From Neobacillus endophyticus (lineage in GTDB: Bacteria; Bacillota; Bacilli; Bacillales; Cytobacillaceae): a DNA stretch of 64,000 nucleotides. The notes under the pieces were generated by a model, which did no database searches, had not been told where the DNA came from, and worked only from the letters and a program-made list of their open reading frames with translations. Both the position numbers and the translations under genes were made by a program. The number at the start of each line of letters is the position of its first letter. The stretch's first letter is position 1. The DNA is taken from positions 2,438,001 through 2,502,000 of the forward strand of contig NZ_JABRWH010000001.1 in assembly GCF_013248975.1 (NCBI RefSeq), in the 5' to 3' direction. Shown piece by piece: positions 35,505-44,555 of this stretch.

Positions 35505-35511
35505 CCAAAAA

Positions 35512-35546
35512 TAAAAGGCTCCCACCGCGAGGAGTCTTTTATTTTA
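35512..35546 (+). terminator. Terminator of yfkD
   Basis: AAAGGCTCC / GGAGTCTTT stem, then TATTTTA. Confidence 0.72.
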
Positions 35547-35609
35547 CAACATTGTAAAATTGAATCAATTTCTGTAGGATGAATAGTAGATGAAAGGAGA
35601 GGGCAACCA

Positions 35610-35807
35610 ATGGGCAATCCGACTTACGACAAAAATTCGCAGGTGGACTTTTTAAAACATCGTTTAAATATGTTTCTTGATCTGCTCGATGCAATTGACC
35701 CGGAAGATACCGAACTAGATGATATCGACCGTTTAATCACGATTATCGATGAATTGGAATCAAAATGCAAGGAGTTCAATAACCGCGAAATGAGTGAGTC
35801 TGTTTAA
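35610..35807 (+). CDS. SE1561-family small protein
   Basis: 65 residues, acidic and fully helical: MGNPTYDKNSQVDFLKHRLN, then MFLDLLDAIDPEDTELDDID. It matches the SE1561 family of short conserved Firmicute proteins as I remember it; role unknown. GAAAGGAGAGGG lies before ATG 35610. Its stop codon lies inside the following terminator hairpin. Confidence 0.82.
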   Translation: MGNPTYDKNSQVDFLKHRLNMFLDLLDAIDPEDTELDDIDRLITIIDELESKCKEFNNREMSESV

Positions 35808-35826
35808 TAGCAGGCTCTTTTTTTAT
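35796..35826 (+). terminator. Terminator of the SE1561 gene
   Basis: GAGTCTG / CAGGCTC stem followed by seven T; it overlaps the last four codons of the gene. Confidence 0.8.
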
Positions 35827-35865
35827 GGCTATGCTAAAGACATTGTTGATATTTAAACACTGCTC

Positions 35866-35914
35866 ATTTCCGCTCCAGGCAAGGCCGCGAACCGCCCGTG
35901 GCTGGAGCGGAAAT
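35866..35914. repeat. Palindromic Bacillus-type repeat, short form
   Basis: ATTTCCGCTCCAG and CTGGAGCGGAAAT form a 13-bp inverted repeat around a GC-rich centre (GGCCGCGAACCGCCCGTGG). The GC content stands out from the AT-rich flanks. The centre shares the GGCGGTTCG/CGAACCGCC word with the larger element at 56225-56405. Confidence 0.7.
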
Positions 35915-36281
35915 CAACGGCAATCGGTGGAAAAATAACTCTAGCCGGCAACTTTTGATACTGACAAATATAAACGTCAGCGATTTAATAGGGTTGCCCG
36001 AATTTAATTGACTCATTATCTCTTCTAAATCAAGTTAAATTTATACCGTTTGCTTTTTGATTGTTCCGTTCTTAAAGTATTCCGGTTCAGGATTCCTTAA
36101 ATAAAACCGATTGTTTAATTTTAAGAGGGATATAGATTAAACTCCATTCTCATCTGAATAGTAGAACAAAAGTTGCGACGCTTTCCACATATGGATAAAA
36201 TTGTATAAATGAGGGTTTTTATTTCCAATAGAAAAAGAACATTAATTATATAAAAGTATTACAGGAAAGGCGATATTTTTG
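35915..36281. other. Intergenic before the two-component operon
   Basis: No gene. It ends in AT-rich sequence with plausible promoter elements, but I cannot single one out. Confidence 0.4.
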
Positions 36282-36980
36282 ATGCAAAAAACTATTTTAC
36301 TTGTTGAAGACGACCAGGATATTAGTAATATGATAAAAACCTATTTGAATAACGAGGCCTTTAATGTCAAATGTGTATTTGACGGAGAGGAAGCAAGGAT
36401 TGCCTTTAAGAATGCCCATTATGATTTGGTTTTGTTAGATTTAATGTTGCCAAAGTTAAATGGTATGGACTTTCTACAATTGGTGAGGACTAATAGTTTT
36501 ATTCCTGTAATTATTATGTCAGCAAAAGATAGTGAAGGGGATAAAGCGTTAGGGCTTGGTTTAGGAGCAGATGATTATATCACTAAACCATTTTCAATGG
36601 TCGAACTTGCTGCAAGAGTGAAAGCGGCCATCAGAAGAGCCACACAGTACATAGCTACTCCAATAGAACGAAATACATCAATAATCAAAGTACATGAGAT
36701 TGAATTGGACACGGAGAATCATCGTGTGACAAAGAAAGGGATTGAGATCAACTTAACATCAAAGGAATGGAAGATTCTTTGTTTGTTATTTGAAAATCAA
36801 AAGAAAGTATTTACAAAAGAACAGATTTATCGATCGGTCTGGAGTGACGATTATTTTGGTGATGAAAATATTATTAATGTACACATCAGCCGACTGAGAG
36901 AAAAAATCGAGGATACTCCATCGAAACCCTCTTATATTAAAACAATATGGGGAATCGGGTATAAGCTGGGAGAATTTTAA
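36282..36980 (+). CDS. OmpR/PhoB-family response regulator (YcbL-like)
   Basis: 232 residues. The receiver domain (about 1-120) has the acidic pair in LLVEDDQD, the phospho-acceptor Asp53 in LVLLDLMLPK, and Lys in ITKPFSM. The C-terminal winged helix (about 135-230) ends with VNVHISRLREKIED and YIKTIWGIGYKL. It is followed without a gap by a kinase and then an ABC pair, the arrangement of B. subtilis ycbLMNO. It probably activates the ABC genes in response to an antimicrobial or envelope signal; that is inference. ATG 36282 is preferred to TTG 36279. Confidence 0.92.
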   Translation: MQKTILLVEDDQDISNMIKTYLNNEAFNVKCVFDGEEARIAFKNAHYDLVLLDLMLPKLNGMDFLQLVRTNSFIPVIIMSAKDSEGDKALGLGLGADDYITKPFSMVELAARVKAAIRRATQYIATPIERNTSIIKVHEIELDTENHRVTKKGIEINLTSKEWKILCLLFENQKKVFTKEQIYRSVWSDDYFGDENIINVHISRLREKIEDTPSKPSYIKTIWGIGYKLGEF

Positions 36981-37916
36981 GTGATTACTATATTAAGTTT
37001 TGTCATAATTGCCCTCCTCATTTGTATAATTTATCAAAATCAATCAAATAAGAGAAGAAACACGAATCTTGGCTATATAACTAATAAACTTGAACAGATG
37101 AGAGCCTCCCAATTAAGTGGGAGAATTCTCATCGTAACAGATGATAAAGCCCTCATTGAAATGCTAAATATGTTAAATCAAGTTATTGATGATTATCAAG
37201 AAAATGTACGTCAGTATAAAAAAGCGAAAGCCTCGATAAAACGTATGTTGACTAATGTCTCTCATGATCTTAAAACGCCGCTTACAGTAATCTCAGGCTA
37301 TATTGAAATGCTTCAAAACCAACCGAAAATTAATGAACAAGAAAGAGTGCGTTTGCTGCAACAAGTACATAGTAAAACATTAGAACTTATTACATTAATG
37401 AATACATTTTTTGACTTGGCTAAGTTAGAATCCGGCGATAAAGATATTCCACTTGAAAAAGTTAATTTAACTGAGGTCTGTAAGAACAATATTCTATTGT
37501 TTTATGAATGGATCCAAATTAAAGGATTAGAAGTAGTCATTGAGATACCAGAAAAGCCCGTTTTTGCTCTCGGTAATGAAGGAGCAATAAACCGTGTTTT
37601 AAATAACCTGATTTCAAATGGTCTTCGCTATGGTGCTGATGGCAAGATGATCGGTTTAAAGGTGTTTTATGATGAGACAAGGGTCTATGTCGAAGTTTTC
37701 GATAAAGGAAAAGGAATTAATGAAACCGAACAAGAACGTGTATTTGAACGTATGTACACACTTGAAGAATCGAGAAATAAGGCCTTCCAGGGCAGTGGTC
37801 TAGGTTTAACTATTACAAAAAGACTGGTTGAAGAAATGCAAGGAGACATTTCAGTACAATCCATACCGTTTGAAAAAACATCTTTTACATTTTCATTGAA
37901 ACGTTTTAACAAGTAG
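36981..37916 (+). CDS. Sensor histidine kinase (YcbM-like)
   Basis: 311 residues. A single N-terminal membrane helix (ITILSFVIIALLICIIYQ) with essentially no extracellular domain is followed by a cytoplasmic linker, the H-box SHDLKTPLT with His95, an N-box (NEGAINRVLNNLISNGLRYG) and G-boxes (FDKGKGI, GSGLGLTI). Kinases this short usually sense within the membrane or through a partner transporter. GTG 36981 starts right after the regulator stop, so the two are translationally coupled. Length equals that remembered for B. subtilis YcbM. Confidence 0.92.
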   Translation: MITILSFVIIALLICIIYQNQSNKRRNTNLGYITNKLEQMRASQLSGRILIVTDDKALIEMLNMLNQVIDDYQENVRQYKKAKASIKRMLTNVSHDLKTPLTVISGYIEMLQNQPKINEQERVRLLQQVHSKTLELITLMNTFFDLAKLESGDKDIPLEKVNLTEVCKNNILLFYEWIQIKGLEVVIEIPEKPVFALGNEGAINRVLNNLISNGLRYGADGKMIGLKVFYDETRVYVEVFDKGKGINETEQERVFERMYTLEESRNKAFQGSGLGLTITKRLVEEMQGDISVQSIPFEKTSFTFSLKRFNK

Positions 37917-37925
37917 CTCACTTTT

Positions 37926-37982
37926 TTCTTAAGATTTTCGTAAGAATTTAGACAGAAAAAAGCAAAGGTCGCTTGATAGAAT
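37926..37982 (+). promoter_or_regulatory. Promoter/operator between kinase and ABC genes
   Basis: A dyad TTCTTA (37926-37931) and TAAGAA (37941-37946), with 9 bases between, lies upstream of TAGAAT (37977-37982). At the expected -35 position there is only AGAAAA, so the promoter should need an activator. The response regulator encoded just upstream is the natural candidate. Confidence 0.5.
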
Positions 37983-38012
37983 GAAAACAGTTAGAAAACG
38001 AGGAGGGTCAGC

Positions 38013-38936
38013 ATGAACTATGTTGTACAGACAAGAAATTTAACAAAAACTTTCCAAGGTCATGATGTTGTGTCACATGTAACGATGAATATTAGACAAG
38101 GTGAGATTTACGGATTTCTTGGACCGAATGGTGCGGGTAAGTCAACAATAATGAAGATGCTAACCAATTTGATTAAGCCTTCATATGGCGAAATCTCAAT
38201 CTTCGGAAAGCCGCTCAAACATGACTCTTTCGATTACTTGAAGAGAATAGGCAGTATGATCGAATACCCCATTTTTTATGAGAAAAAGACTGCGCTGAAA
38301 AATTTAGAACTGCATTGTGCTTATATGGGATACCATAGCAAGCAGGCGATTCGTGATGCTTTAGATCGGGTAGGTCTTGAAAATGTTGAGAATAAGCTTC
38401 CAAAGGACTTTTCACTAGGAATGAGACAACGTCTTAGTGTCGCCAGAGCGATTATCACAAAGCCGGAATTCTTAATCCTCGATGAGCCCATCAATGGACT
38501 GGATCCTGCTGGGATTAAGGATATGAGAAAATTATTCAAAATGCTTAATCAAGAATATGGTATGACTCTATTAATTTCCAGCCACATCATTGGTGAAATT
38601 GAGCAGATTGCAGACACGATCGGTGTCATTAAAGGCGGAAAGCTGATTGAAGAGGCTTCAATGGCTACGATAAAGGCGAGAAATACAGAATATATAGAAG
38701 TGGTGACCACCAGCCAAAGAAAAGCGGCTATGGTACTGCATAATAAATTAGGTATTAATAACTTTAAGGTGGTTGATGATAAAACCATTCGCATCTATGC
38801 CACAGAAGTGCCTCAATCGGCCATTTCTAAGACATTAATATTGGAAGATATCAATATTGAGTCTATTGATAAAAGACAAACCACATTGGAAGAGTATTTT
38901 ATAAAAAAAGTTGAGTTAGACCAGGTTGTGAGTTAA
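38013..38936 (+). CDS. ABC transporter ATPase (bacitracin/lantibiotic type, YcbN-like)
   Basis: 307 residues: one ATPase domain with Walker A GPNGAGKST, signature LGMRQRLSVARA (L-G-M-R-Q in place of LSGGQ, common in this subfamily), Walker B FLILDEPINGLDP, and a C-terminal extension of about 90 residues. BcrA-type ATPases have this design. It pairs with the permease that begins 63 bases later. The ribosome binding site GAGGAGGG precedes ATG 38013. A role in removing a membrane-active peptide fits the neighbouring regulators, but the cargo is not shown. Confidence 0.9.
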   Translation: MNYVVQTRNLTKTFQGHDVVSHVTMNIRQGEIYGFLGPNGAGKSTIMKMLTNLIKPSYGEISIFGKPLKHDSFDYLKRIGSMIEYPIFYEKKTALKNLELHCAYMGYHSKQAIRDALDRVGLENVENKLPKDFSLGMRQRLSVARAIITKPEFLILDEPINGLDPAGIKDMRKLFKMLNQEYGMTLLISSHIIGEIEQIADTIGVIKGGKLIEEASMATIKARNTEYIEVVTTSQRKAAMVLHNKLGINNFKVVDDKTIRIYATEVPQSAISKTLILEDINIESIDKRQTTLEEYFIKKVELDQVVS

Positions 38937-38999
38937 CTTTTGAACGAAGAGAATAGGTATCAATGAAGTAACATATTAAAAGTCAAGGAGCCGATCATT

Positions 39000-39698
39000 T
39001 TGTTTCATTTAATAAGACTTGAATCAAAAAAGACTAATTTAGGATGGTTCGTCAAAGGTGCTATTCTTGCAAATATTTTCATTCTGGGTTTTTTATGTAT
39101 AATTCCTGCGATTGAAGAAAGTGATGGCGGGGAAATGTTAAAAGATGTGACAGGATTTTTTACGATAAGTGGTGCATGTGTTAGAGGGGTTTTTATAGTT
39201 TTTGCAGCTGTACTTATTTCAAAAATGATTATTGATGAGTTTAAGAATCGTACGGTCCTCATCATGTTTTCCTATCCAATCAATCGTAAAAAAATCCTCA
39301 GTGCAAAATTGATTCTTATCGTTTGGATGACTTTCATTGCAATGACCATTTCACATACATTGGTGATTAGTGGTTTTATTGGATTGAATCATATCTTTCA
39401 TTTGACTCCTGCAATGAATTTAACTTTAAGTGATTTTTTAGCGGAGTTAATAAAAGTAATCATGTTTGGCTTTACGAGCTCAGTTGCAGCACTAATCCCG
39501 CTATATTTTGGAATGAGAAAATATTCGACGCCGGCAACGATCATTTCTTCACTTTTAATCGTTAGTGTGACATGCCAATCAATTGGTCCGAATTTCTCAT
39601 TAGCCAATATTATTTATATACCGCTTGCCTTGGCAATAATTGCTCTGGGTATTGTTGTGTTAGCAATTCGGAATATTAACCACATTGATTTAGATTAA
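39000..39698 (+). CDS. ABC transporter permease (ABC-2 type, YcbO-like)
   Basis: 232 residues with six membrane helices; the N-terminal FHLIRLESKKTNLGWFVKGA and IIDEFKNRTVLIMFSYPINRKKILSAKL loops are typical of BcrB/NatB-type permeases. It starts at TTG 39000, 9 bases after AAGGAG. It forms the transporter with the ATPase just upstream and is the last gene of the operon, ended by a hairpin about 120 bases on. There is no second permease gene. Confidence 0.85.
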   Translation: MFHLIRLESKKTNLGWFVKGAILANIFILGFLCIIPAIEESDGGEMLKDVTGFFTISGACVRGVFIVFAAVLISKMIIDEFKNRTVLIMFSYPINRKKILSAKLILIVWMTFIAMTISHTLVISGFIGLNHIFHLTPAMNLTLSDFLAELIKVIMFGFTSSVAALIPLYFGMRKYSTPATIISSLLIVSVTCQSIGPNFSLANIIYIPLALAIIALGIVVLAIRNINHIDLD

Positions 39699-39815
39699 GT
39701 GCTGGTTATTCTTTGTCTTAGCTTGATGGGCATGAGGAGAAGTCAAAGGTTTGTAAATGTGATGCTCTACCCTTTGTGTAAAAAAATAAGCAAAGTTTAG
39801 CTCAATTAAATTTTC

Positions 39816-39848
39816 GATAACCCGTCAAGAAATGGCGGGTTATTTAAA
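39816..39848 (+). terminator. Terminator of the YcbLMNO-like operon
   Basis: AACCCGTC / GGCGGGTT stem with a short loop, then ATTTAAAT. The T-tract is weak. Confidence 0.6.
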
Positions 39849-39951
39849 TAGAATTTCATGTGGACAACAAATTTTTATTTGGAGATTTTTTGGTTTAAAG
39901 AAACTTTTTTAGAGAAGTGAAATATTATGAAAATAAAGGGAGTCGACAAGA

Positions 39952-40083
39952 ATGGATCCATCTAAACGAATTAAGAACAAAATCTTATTAAATTCCTATC
40001 TATGTAAAATGTTAGGGATTATTACCGACCAAGAATATCATACAATTTTAAACAAAATCAGTTCTCACGAATATTATTTATAG
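39952..40083 (+). CDS. Hypothetical 43-residue protein
   Basis: ATG 39952 follows AAAGGGAG. The product MDPSKRIKNKILLNSYLCKM, then LGIITDQEYHTILNKISSHE, is helical with one Cys. It resembles small proteins that begin like phage or SHOCT-type helical hairpins, but I cannot name a family. It stands between the ABC operon and the methyltransferase gene. Confidence 0.5.
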   Translation: MDPSKRIKNKILLNSYLCKMLGIITDQEYHTILNKISSHEYYL

Positions 40084-40204
40084 ATGCATGAGACGTAAAG
40101 GAGAATGTAGTTATAAAATCTACTGTTAAAATAAGGAAATGTTTCCTTTGCGAAAGTATATCCCAACATGCAAATTGATATTGTTAAAGATAGGGGTGAA
40201 GAAA

Positions 40205-40774
40205 TTGAGCATAATTAAAGTTACGATTTATTTATGGTCAGTTTTTTGGGCTTATTGGATGTTATTAGCAATATCTACTCGTAAGAAAGTAAAAAAAGAA
40301 TATAGCGGTCAAGAACGAACACAAAGAATCGTACATTTGATTTTTGTAATCATCTCTTTTGTTATAACTTTCTTTCGAGTTAATTTTATAGACAAGATCA
40401 TCATCCCATCTAATTATGCATTTGATAGCTTAGGGGGAGTGATATTACTCTTATCACTTTCTCTTGCTGTTTGGGCGAGGATTATATTAGGCAGAAATTG
40501 GAGTGGAGCCATTCAAAAAGTCGAAAACCAACGACTAATTCGGAACGGACCCTACAAACATATAAGACACCCCATTTATACAGGAATTGTTTGTGGTTTT
40601 TGCGGTACATTTTTAATATTTGGAACTCTTGCTTCTTTTATAGGATTTCTCATTATTTTATTCTCATATATCGCTAAAATAAAAATCGAAGAGAATTTCT
40701 TAGTTACGGAATTTGGAGACGAATATAGAGAATATATGAAACAATCTTGGGCATTAGTTCCTTTTATATTTTAG
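40205..40774 (+). CDS. Isoprenylcysteine carboxyl methyltransferase-like membrane protein
   Basis: 189 residues with four or five membrane helices. The C-terminal part has the ICMT/PEMT signature: NWSGAIQKVENQRLIRNGPY, then KHIRHPIYTGI, and EENFLVTEFGDEYREYMKQ, which form the SAM-binding face at the membrane. The protein family in bacteria methylates unknown lipids or small molecules. I choose TTG 40205, 6 bases after AGGGGTG, since the frame from 40139 has no ribosome binding site. Confidence 0.8.
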   Translation: MSIIKVTIYLWSVFWAYWMLLAISTRKKVKKEYSGQERTQRIVHLIFVIISFVITFFRVNFIDKIIIPSNYAFDSLGGVILLLSLSLAVWARIILGRNWSGAIQKVENQRLIRNGPYKHIRHPIYTGIVCGFCGTFLIFGTLASFIGFLIILFSYIAKIKIEENFLVTEFGDEYREYMKQSWALVPFIF

Positions 40775-40865
40775 AATGAATATAGTCTAAAAAGGCAAGT
40801 TTGTGAGTTTTTGTACTTGTTAGTCCTTTTTTAATTTTGTGTATCAAAAAGCCTCATATTCCAGA

Positions 40866-40910
40866 AAAATGGCGTGCCAAAACTGATGTTAGTTTACACG
40901 TCATTTTAAT
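40866..40910 (+). terminator. Possible terminator after the ICMT-like gene
   Basis: AAAATGGCGTG / CACGTCATTTT stem with one mismatch and a long loop, followed by TAATTT. Confidence 0.45.
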
Positions 40911-41079
40911 TTCTAAAAGGGCATGAAAGTACATATGGAAAAGGAAAATACTGACATGTATTCGGTTGCAACCTTACCCTTTAATTCTAGTGCTCATAGG
41001 AGTATAATAAAAAACGGCAAATAGTAATAAAATTTAAAAATAGAGAATTGTGTGAACATCGGGAAAGGGGAACTTGAAA

Positions 41080-42627
41080 GTGAATATTGCAAAATTTGAA
41101 GAAAGCATGTACCAGTTGATCGTGGAAACTTCAACAAAGCTTCCAAAAGACGTTCGCCGCGCCGTAAAAGCAGCGAAAGAAAAAGAAAATGCTGGCACAA
41201 GAGCAGCCATGAGTCTTGCCACGATCACAAACAATATCAAAATGGCTGACGATCAAGTATCGCCAATCTGCCAGGATACTGGTTTACCTACCTTTAAAAT
41301 TAAAACACCAGTGGGAGTTAACCAAATCGAATTAAAAGCAGCGATTAAAAATGCCATCGTTCAAGCAACAAAAGATGGAAAATTGCGTCCTAATGCGGTT
41401 GATTCATTGACTGGCAAAAACAGCGGCGACAACCTTGGTGACGGTCTGCCTGTTGTGAAGTTTGAACAATGGGAAAAAGACTATATTGATGTTCGCTTAA
41501 TTTTAAAAGGAGGCGGCTGCGAAAACAAAAATATTCAATACAGCCTGCCATGTGAATTAGATGGACTAGGACGTGCTGGCCGTGATCTAGATGGGATTCG
41601 CAAATGTATTATGCACTCTGTCTACCAAGCTCAAGGACAAGGCTGCAGCGCTGGTTTTATAGGAGTAGGAATCGGAGGAGATCGTTCTTCAGGCTACGAC
41701 TTAGCAAAAGAACAATTATTCCGTTCGGTTGAAGATGTAAACCCAAATGGAGATCTGCGCAAGTTAGAAGAATATGTGATGGAAAATGCCAATAAGCTCG
41801 GGATCGGAACCATGGGCTTTGGCGGCGAAGCTACTTTATTAGGCTGTAAAATAGGCGTTATGCACCGTATTCCAGCCAGCTTCTATGTATCTGTAGCTTA
41901 CAATTGCTGGGCCTTCCGCCGTATGGGAGTTGCAGTAGATGCTGAATCAGGCGAAATCCGCGAATGGGCATACCAAGATGGTGAGTTCATTGATTTTGCG
42001 GAGGAAACAGAGGCAGAGCGCGAAACAGCTGCAGCTCGTTCTGAAGATGTCATCACATTGCAAGCACCAATTACAGAAGAACAAATTCGTACGCTGAAGG
42101 TTGGAGACGTAGTAGAGATCACTGGCAAGATGTACACTGGCCGTGATGCGATTCATAAGTATTTAACGGATCATGACGCTCCTGTTGATTTAAATGGACA
42201 AGTCATTTACCATTGTGGCCCTGTCATGCTGAAGGATGAAGACGGCGTGTGGCATGTAAAAGCTGCCGGCCCGACAACAAGTATCCGTGAGGAGCCTTAT
42301 CAAGGCGATATTATGAAAAAATTTGGTATCCGCGCCGTGATCGGTAAAGGCGGTATGGGTCCGACAACCTTGGCAGCTTTAAAAGAGCACGGCGGTGTTT
42401 ATTTGAACGCCATTGGCGGTGCTGCTCAATACTATGCTGATTGTATCAAAGGCGTTGAAGGTGTAGATTTGATGGAGTTTGGAATTCCAGAAGCTATGTG
42501 GCACCTTCGTGTCGAAGGTTTCCGAGCCGTTGTTACAATGGACTCCCACGGCAACAGTCTGCATGCTGATGTGGACAAATCTTCTTTGGAGAAATTGGCA
42601 CAGTTTAAGGAACCAGTTTTTAAATAG
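41080..42627 (+). CDS. fumA: Fumarate hydratase, class I (iron-sulfur)
   Basis: 515-residue single-chain class I fumarase: hydration of fumarate to malate in the TCA cycle with a [4Fe-4S] cluster. Probable cluster Cys lie in SPICQDTGLP, GQGCSAGFIGVGIGGD and TLLGCKIGVMH. The C-terminal beta domain holds GKMYTGRDAIHKYL and AVIGKGGMGPTT. B. subtilis uses the unrelated class II enzyme, so this is an extra or alternative fumarase, oxygen-sensitive by its cofactor. The GTG at 41080 lies 9 bases after AAAGGGG; TTG 41074 is too close. Confidence 0.92.
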   Translation: MNIAKFEESMYQLIVETSTKLPKDVRRAVKAAKEKENAGTRAAMSLATITNNIKMADDQVSPICQDTGLPTFKIKTPVGVNQIELKAAIKNAIVQATKDGKLRPNAVDSLTGKNSGDNLGDGLPVVKFEQWEKDYIDVRLILKGGGCENKNIQYSLPCELDGLGRAGRDLDGIRKCIMHSVYQAQGQGCSAGFIGVGIGGDRSSGYDLAKEQLFRSVEDVNPNGDLRKLEEYVMENANKLGIGTMGFGGEATLLGCKIGVMHRIPASFYVSVAYNCWAFRRMGVAVDAESGEIREWAYQDGEFIDFAEETEAERETAAARSEDVITLQAPITEEQIRTLKVGDVVEITGKMYTGRDAIHKYLTDHDAPVDLNGQVIYHCGPVMLKDEDGVWHVKAAGPTTSIREEPYQGDIMKKFGIRAVIGKGGMGPTTLAALKEHGGVYLNAIGGAAQYYADCIKGVEGVDLMEFGIPEAMWHLRVEGFRAVVTMDSHGNSLHADVDKSSLEKLAQFKEPVFK

Positions 42628-42637
42628 GATGTTTTTT

Positions 42638-42675
42638 GGTAGGCTCTCTGCAAAATGGGGGCCTATCTTTTTTTG
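42638..42675 (+). terminator. Terminator of fumA
   Basis: TAGGC / GCCTA core stem with further pairs, followed by TCTTTTTTTGG. Confidence 0.65.
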
Positions 42676-42843
42676 GTAAACACGATCTTTAAATTTGTAA
42701 AATGTTCTCTTTGAAATAAAAAAGGTTCTTTGAAATATAGGATGTCCTTCATTCTGTGAGTAGAATCATTTCCTTTATCCTCCAATTATGTTTTCCCTAA
42801 AAAAACAAACACTATAAAAAGTAAAAAAATAGGGGGAATATGG

Positions 42844-43608
42844 ATGAAAAGAATTTGCTGCATTCTTGGTTTACTGCTTTTGGCGATTCCTCAAATTACA
42901 TACGGAGCCATTTCCAATCAAACCATTCATTGGGGTTTTAAGAGAGCAGTCAACGAGCAGCCAGTAGAAGCGGGAGCGATGTATGATCAATTGCTTGCAA
43001 AGTATGGCGCATTTTATAAAGGAGATCCCAGTACCAAAAGCATATCACTTACCTTCGATAGTGGGTATGAAAACGGGAATATGCCAAAAATTCTTGCGGC
43101 TTTAAAAAAGGAAAAGGTAAAAGCCACCTTTTTTGTTACGGGTCATTTTTTAGAATCGCAGCCTGACCTGGCAAAACAAATAGTAAAAGAAGGTCATATA
43201 ATCGGGAATCACTCTTGGTTCCATCCTGATTTTACAACTGTAAGTGATGAAAGAATTCGTGAGGAACTTGAAAAAGTAAAAGTCAGAACAAAGGAAATTA
43301 CTGGTCAGAAAACGATGAAATATTTGCGCCCGCCTCGTGGAACCTTTAGTGAAAGAACATTGCAAATTGCAAAAGAAGAGGGTTATACTCATGTATTTTG
43401 GTCGCTAGCCTACGTTGATTGGAATATTAATCAGCAAAGAGGCTGGCAATATGCATATGACAACATTATGAAGCAAGTTCATCCTGGCTGCATAATGCTT
43501 TTACATTCCGTTTCTAAAGATAATGCAGATGCTCTTGAAAAAGCGATACATGATTTAAAAAAGCGCGGATATAAATTTAAAAGCCTCGATGACATAAAGA
43601 AAGCTTAA
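42844..43608 (+). CDS. pdaA: Peptidoglycan N-acetylmuramic acid deacetylase PdaA
   Basis: Exported NodB-type polysaccharide deacetylase (254 residues, signal peptide ending near TYG-A) that makes the muramic-delta-lactam of spore cortex. Motif 1 reads TFDSGYENG, with Asp72 followed by Ser73 where PdaA usually has Asn. Motif 2 is HSWFHP with His123 and His127, and motif 3 is LRPPRGTFS. The N-terminal IHWGFKRAVNEQPVEAG segment is a PdaA hallmark. The ribosome binding site AGGGGGAAT precedes it. It is monocistronic, and the pdaA-yfjP-yfjO order agrees with B. subtilis. Confidence 0.92.
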   Translation: MKRICCILGLLLLAIPQITYGAISNQTIHWGFKRAVNEQPVEAGAMYDQLLAKYGAFYKGDPSTKSISLTFDSGYENGNMPKILAALKKEKVKATFFVTGHFLESQPDLAKQIVKEGHIIGNHSWFHPDFTTVSDERIREELEKVKVRTKEITGQKTMKYLRPPRGTFSERTLQIAKEEGYTHVFWSLAYVDWNINQQRGWQYAYDNIMKQVHPGCIMLLHSVSKDNADALEKAIHDLKKRGYKFKSLDDIKKA

Positions 43609-43638
43609 GCCGAATTTCCAACGAAATTCGGTTTTTTC
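43608..43638 (+). terminator. Terminator of pdaA
   Basis: CCGAATTTC / GAAATTCGG with a 4-nt loop followed by TTTTTTCC. Confidence 0.88.
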
Positions 43639-43683
43639 CTGTTTCATGCTATAATACGGAGAAAAAAGGATGGGACCTTTTTC

Positions 43684-44550
43684 GTGTGGCAAGAAACAAT
43701 TCACTTTGATGGAACATATAATTTTGACAGTGTTTTAGCAAGACATGCCACGGATCCATTGAAACAATTAGTTTTGGAAAGCCGTTCGATCCGCGTGCCA
43801 GTTATAATAGGAACAAGTTCGCATGCTGTTGAAGTAACAGCAATAGGAACGGTGGACAAACCGGAATTTATTATAAAAGGAAAAAATGAAGTGGATAAGC
43901 AAGCGATCATCCAAAGAACTGCTGAGATTTTTCAATGGAATGTATCTCTTAGAAAAATTCAGAACCACTTTCAACAGACAGACTTAAAAGAAATATTTCA
44001 GCAATTTGCCGGAACACCGCTCATTCTTGATTTCGATCTGTTTGGCTGTTTGGTGAAATGTATTATACACCAGCAAATTAATATGACTTTTGCCTATACG
44101 CTCACAGATCGGTTTGTTAAAACATATGGATACGAGATGGATGGGGTGTGGTTTTACCCGCAGCCAGAAACAGTTGCGAAAATGACAGTTGAACAGTTAC
44201 GCGATCTGCAATTTAGCAGCAGAAAAGCGGAATATGTGATAGATATTGCCAAGGAAATTGTCGAAAACGGTTTAGACCTCGGTGCGTTGAAAAACAAAGC
44301 AGATGAAGAAATTTTTCAAAGACTGACCAAAATTCGCGGTGTCGGCAAATGGACAGTGGAAAATTTCCTACTGTTCGGGTTGGGTCGGCCCAACCTGTTT
44401 CCTGTGGCAGACATTGGCATTCAAAACGGCGTGAAAAAGCTGTATAACCTTGTAAGCAAGCCGACAAATGAAGAAATGGAACGTTATAAACAAGCCTGGG
44501 AGCCTTATTTAAGCTATGCTTCCATGTATTTATGGAGAAGTTTGGAGTGA
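43684..44550 (+). CDS. yfjP: DNA-3-methyladenine glycosylase (AlkA/YfjP-like)
   Basis: 288 residues, base-excision repair of alkylated purines. An N-terminal AlkA-type domain (about 1-110) is followed by the HhH-GPD domain: [20 protein letters not shown] is the helix-hairpin-helix, and [16 protein letters not shown] holds the catalytic Asp. The GTG at 43684 is the only plausible start in frame; its ribosome binding site is weak (AAAGGATGGGA, far). It ends 5 bases before the RlmCD start, so the two genes form one unit. Confidence 0.9.
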   Translation: MWQETIHFDGTYNFDSVLARHATDPLKQLVLESRSIRVPVIIGTSSHAVEVTAIGTVDKPEFIIKGKNEVDKQAIIQRTAEIFQWNVSLRKIQNHFQQTDLKEIFQQFAGTPLILDFDLFGCLVKCIIHQQINMTFAYTLTDRFVKTYGYEMDGVWFYPQPETVAKMTVEQLRDLQFSSRKAEYVIDIAKEIVENGLDLGALKNKADEEIFQRLTKIRGVGKWTVENFLLFGLGRPNLFPVADIGIQNGVKKLYNLVSKPTNEEMERYKQAWEPYLSYASMYLWRSLE

Positions 44551-44555
44551 CCCTG

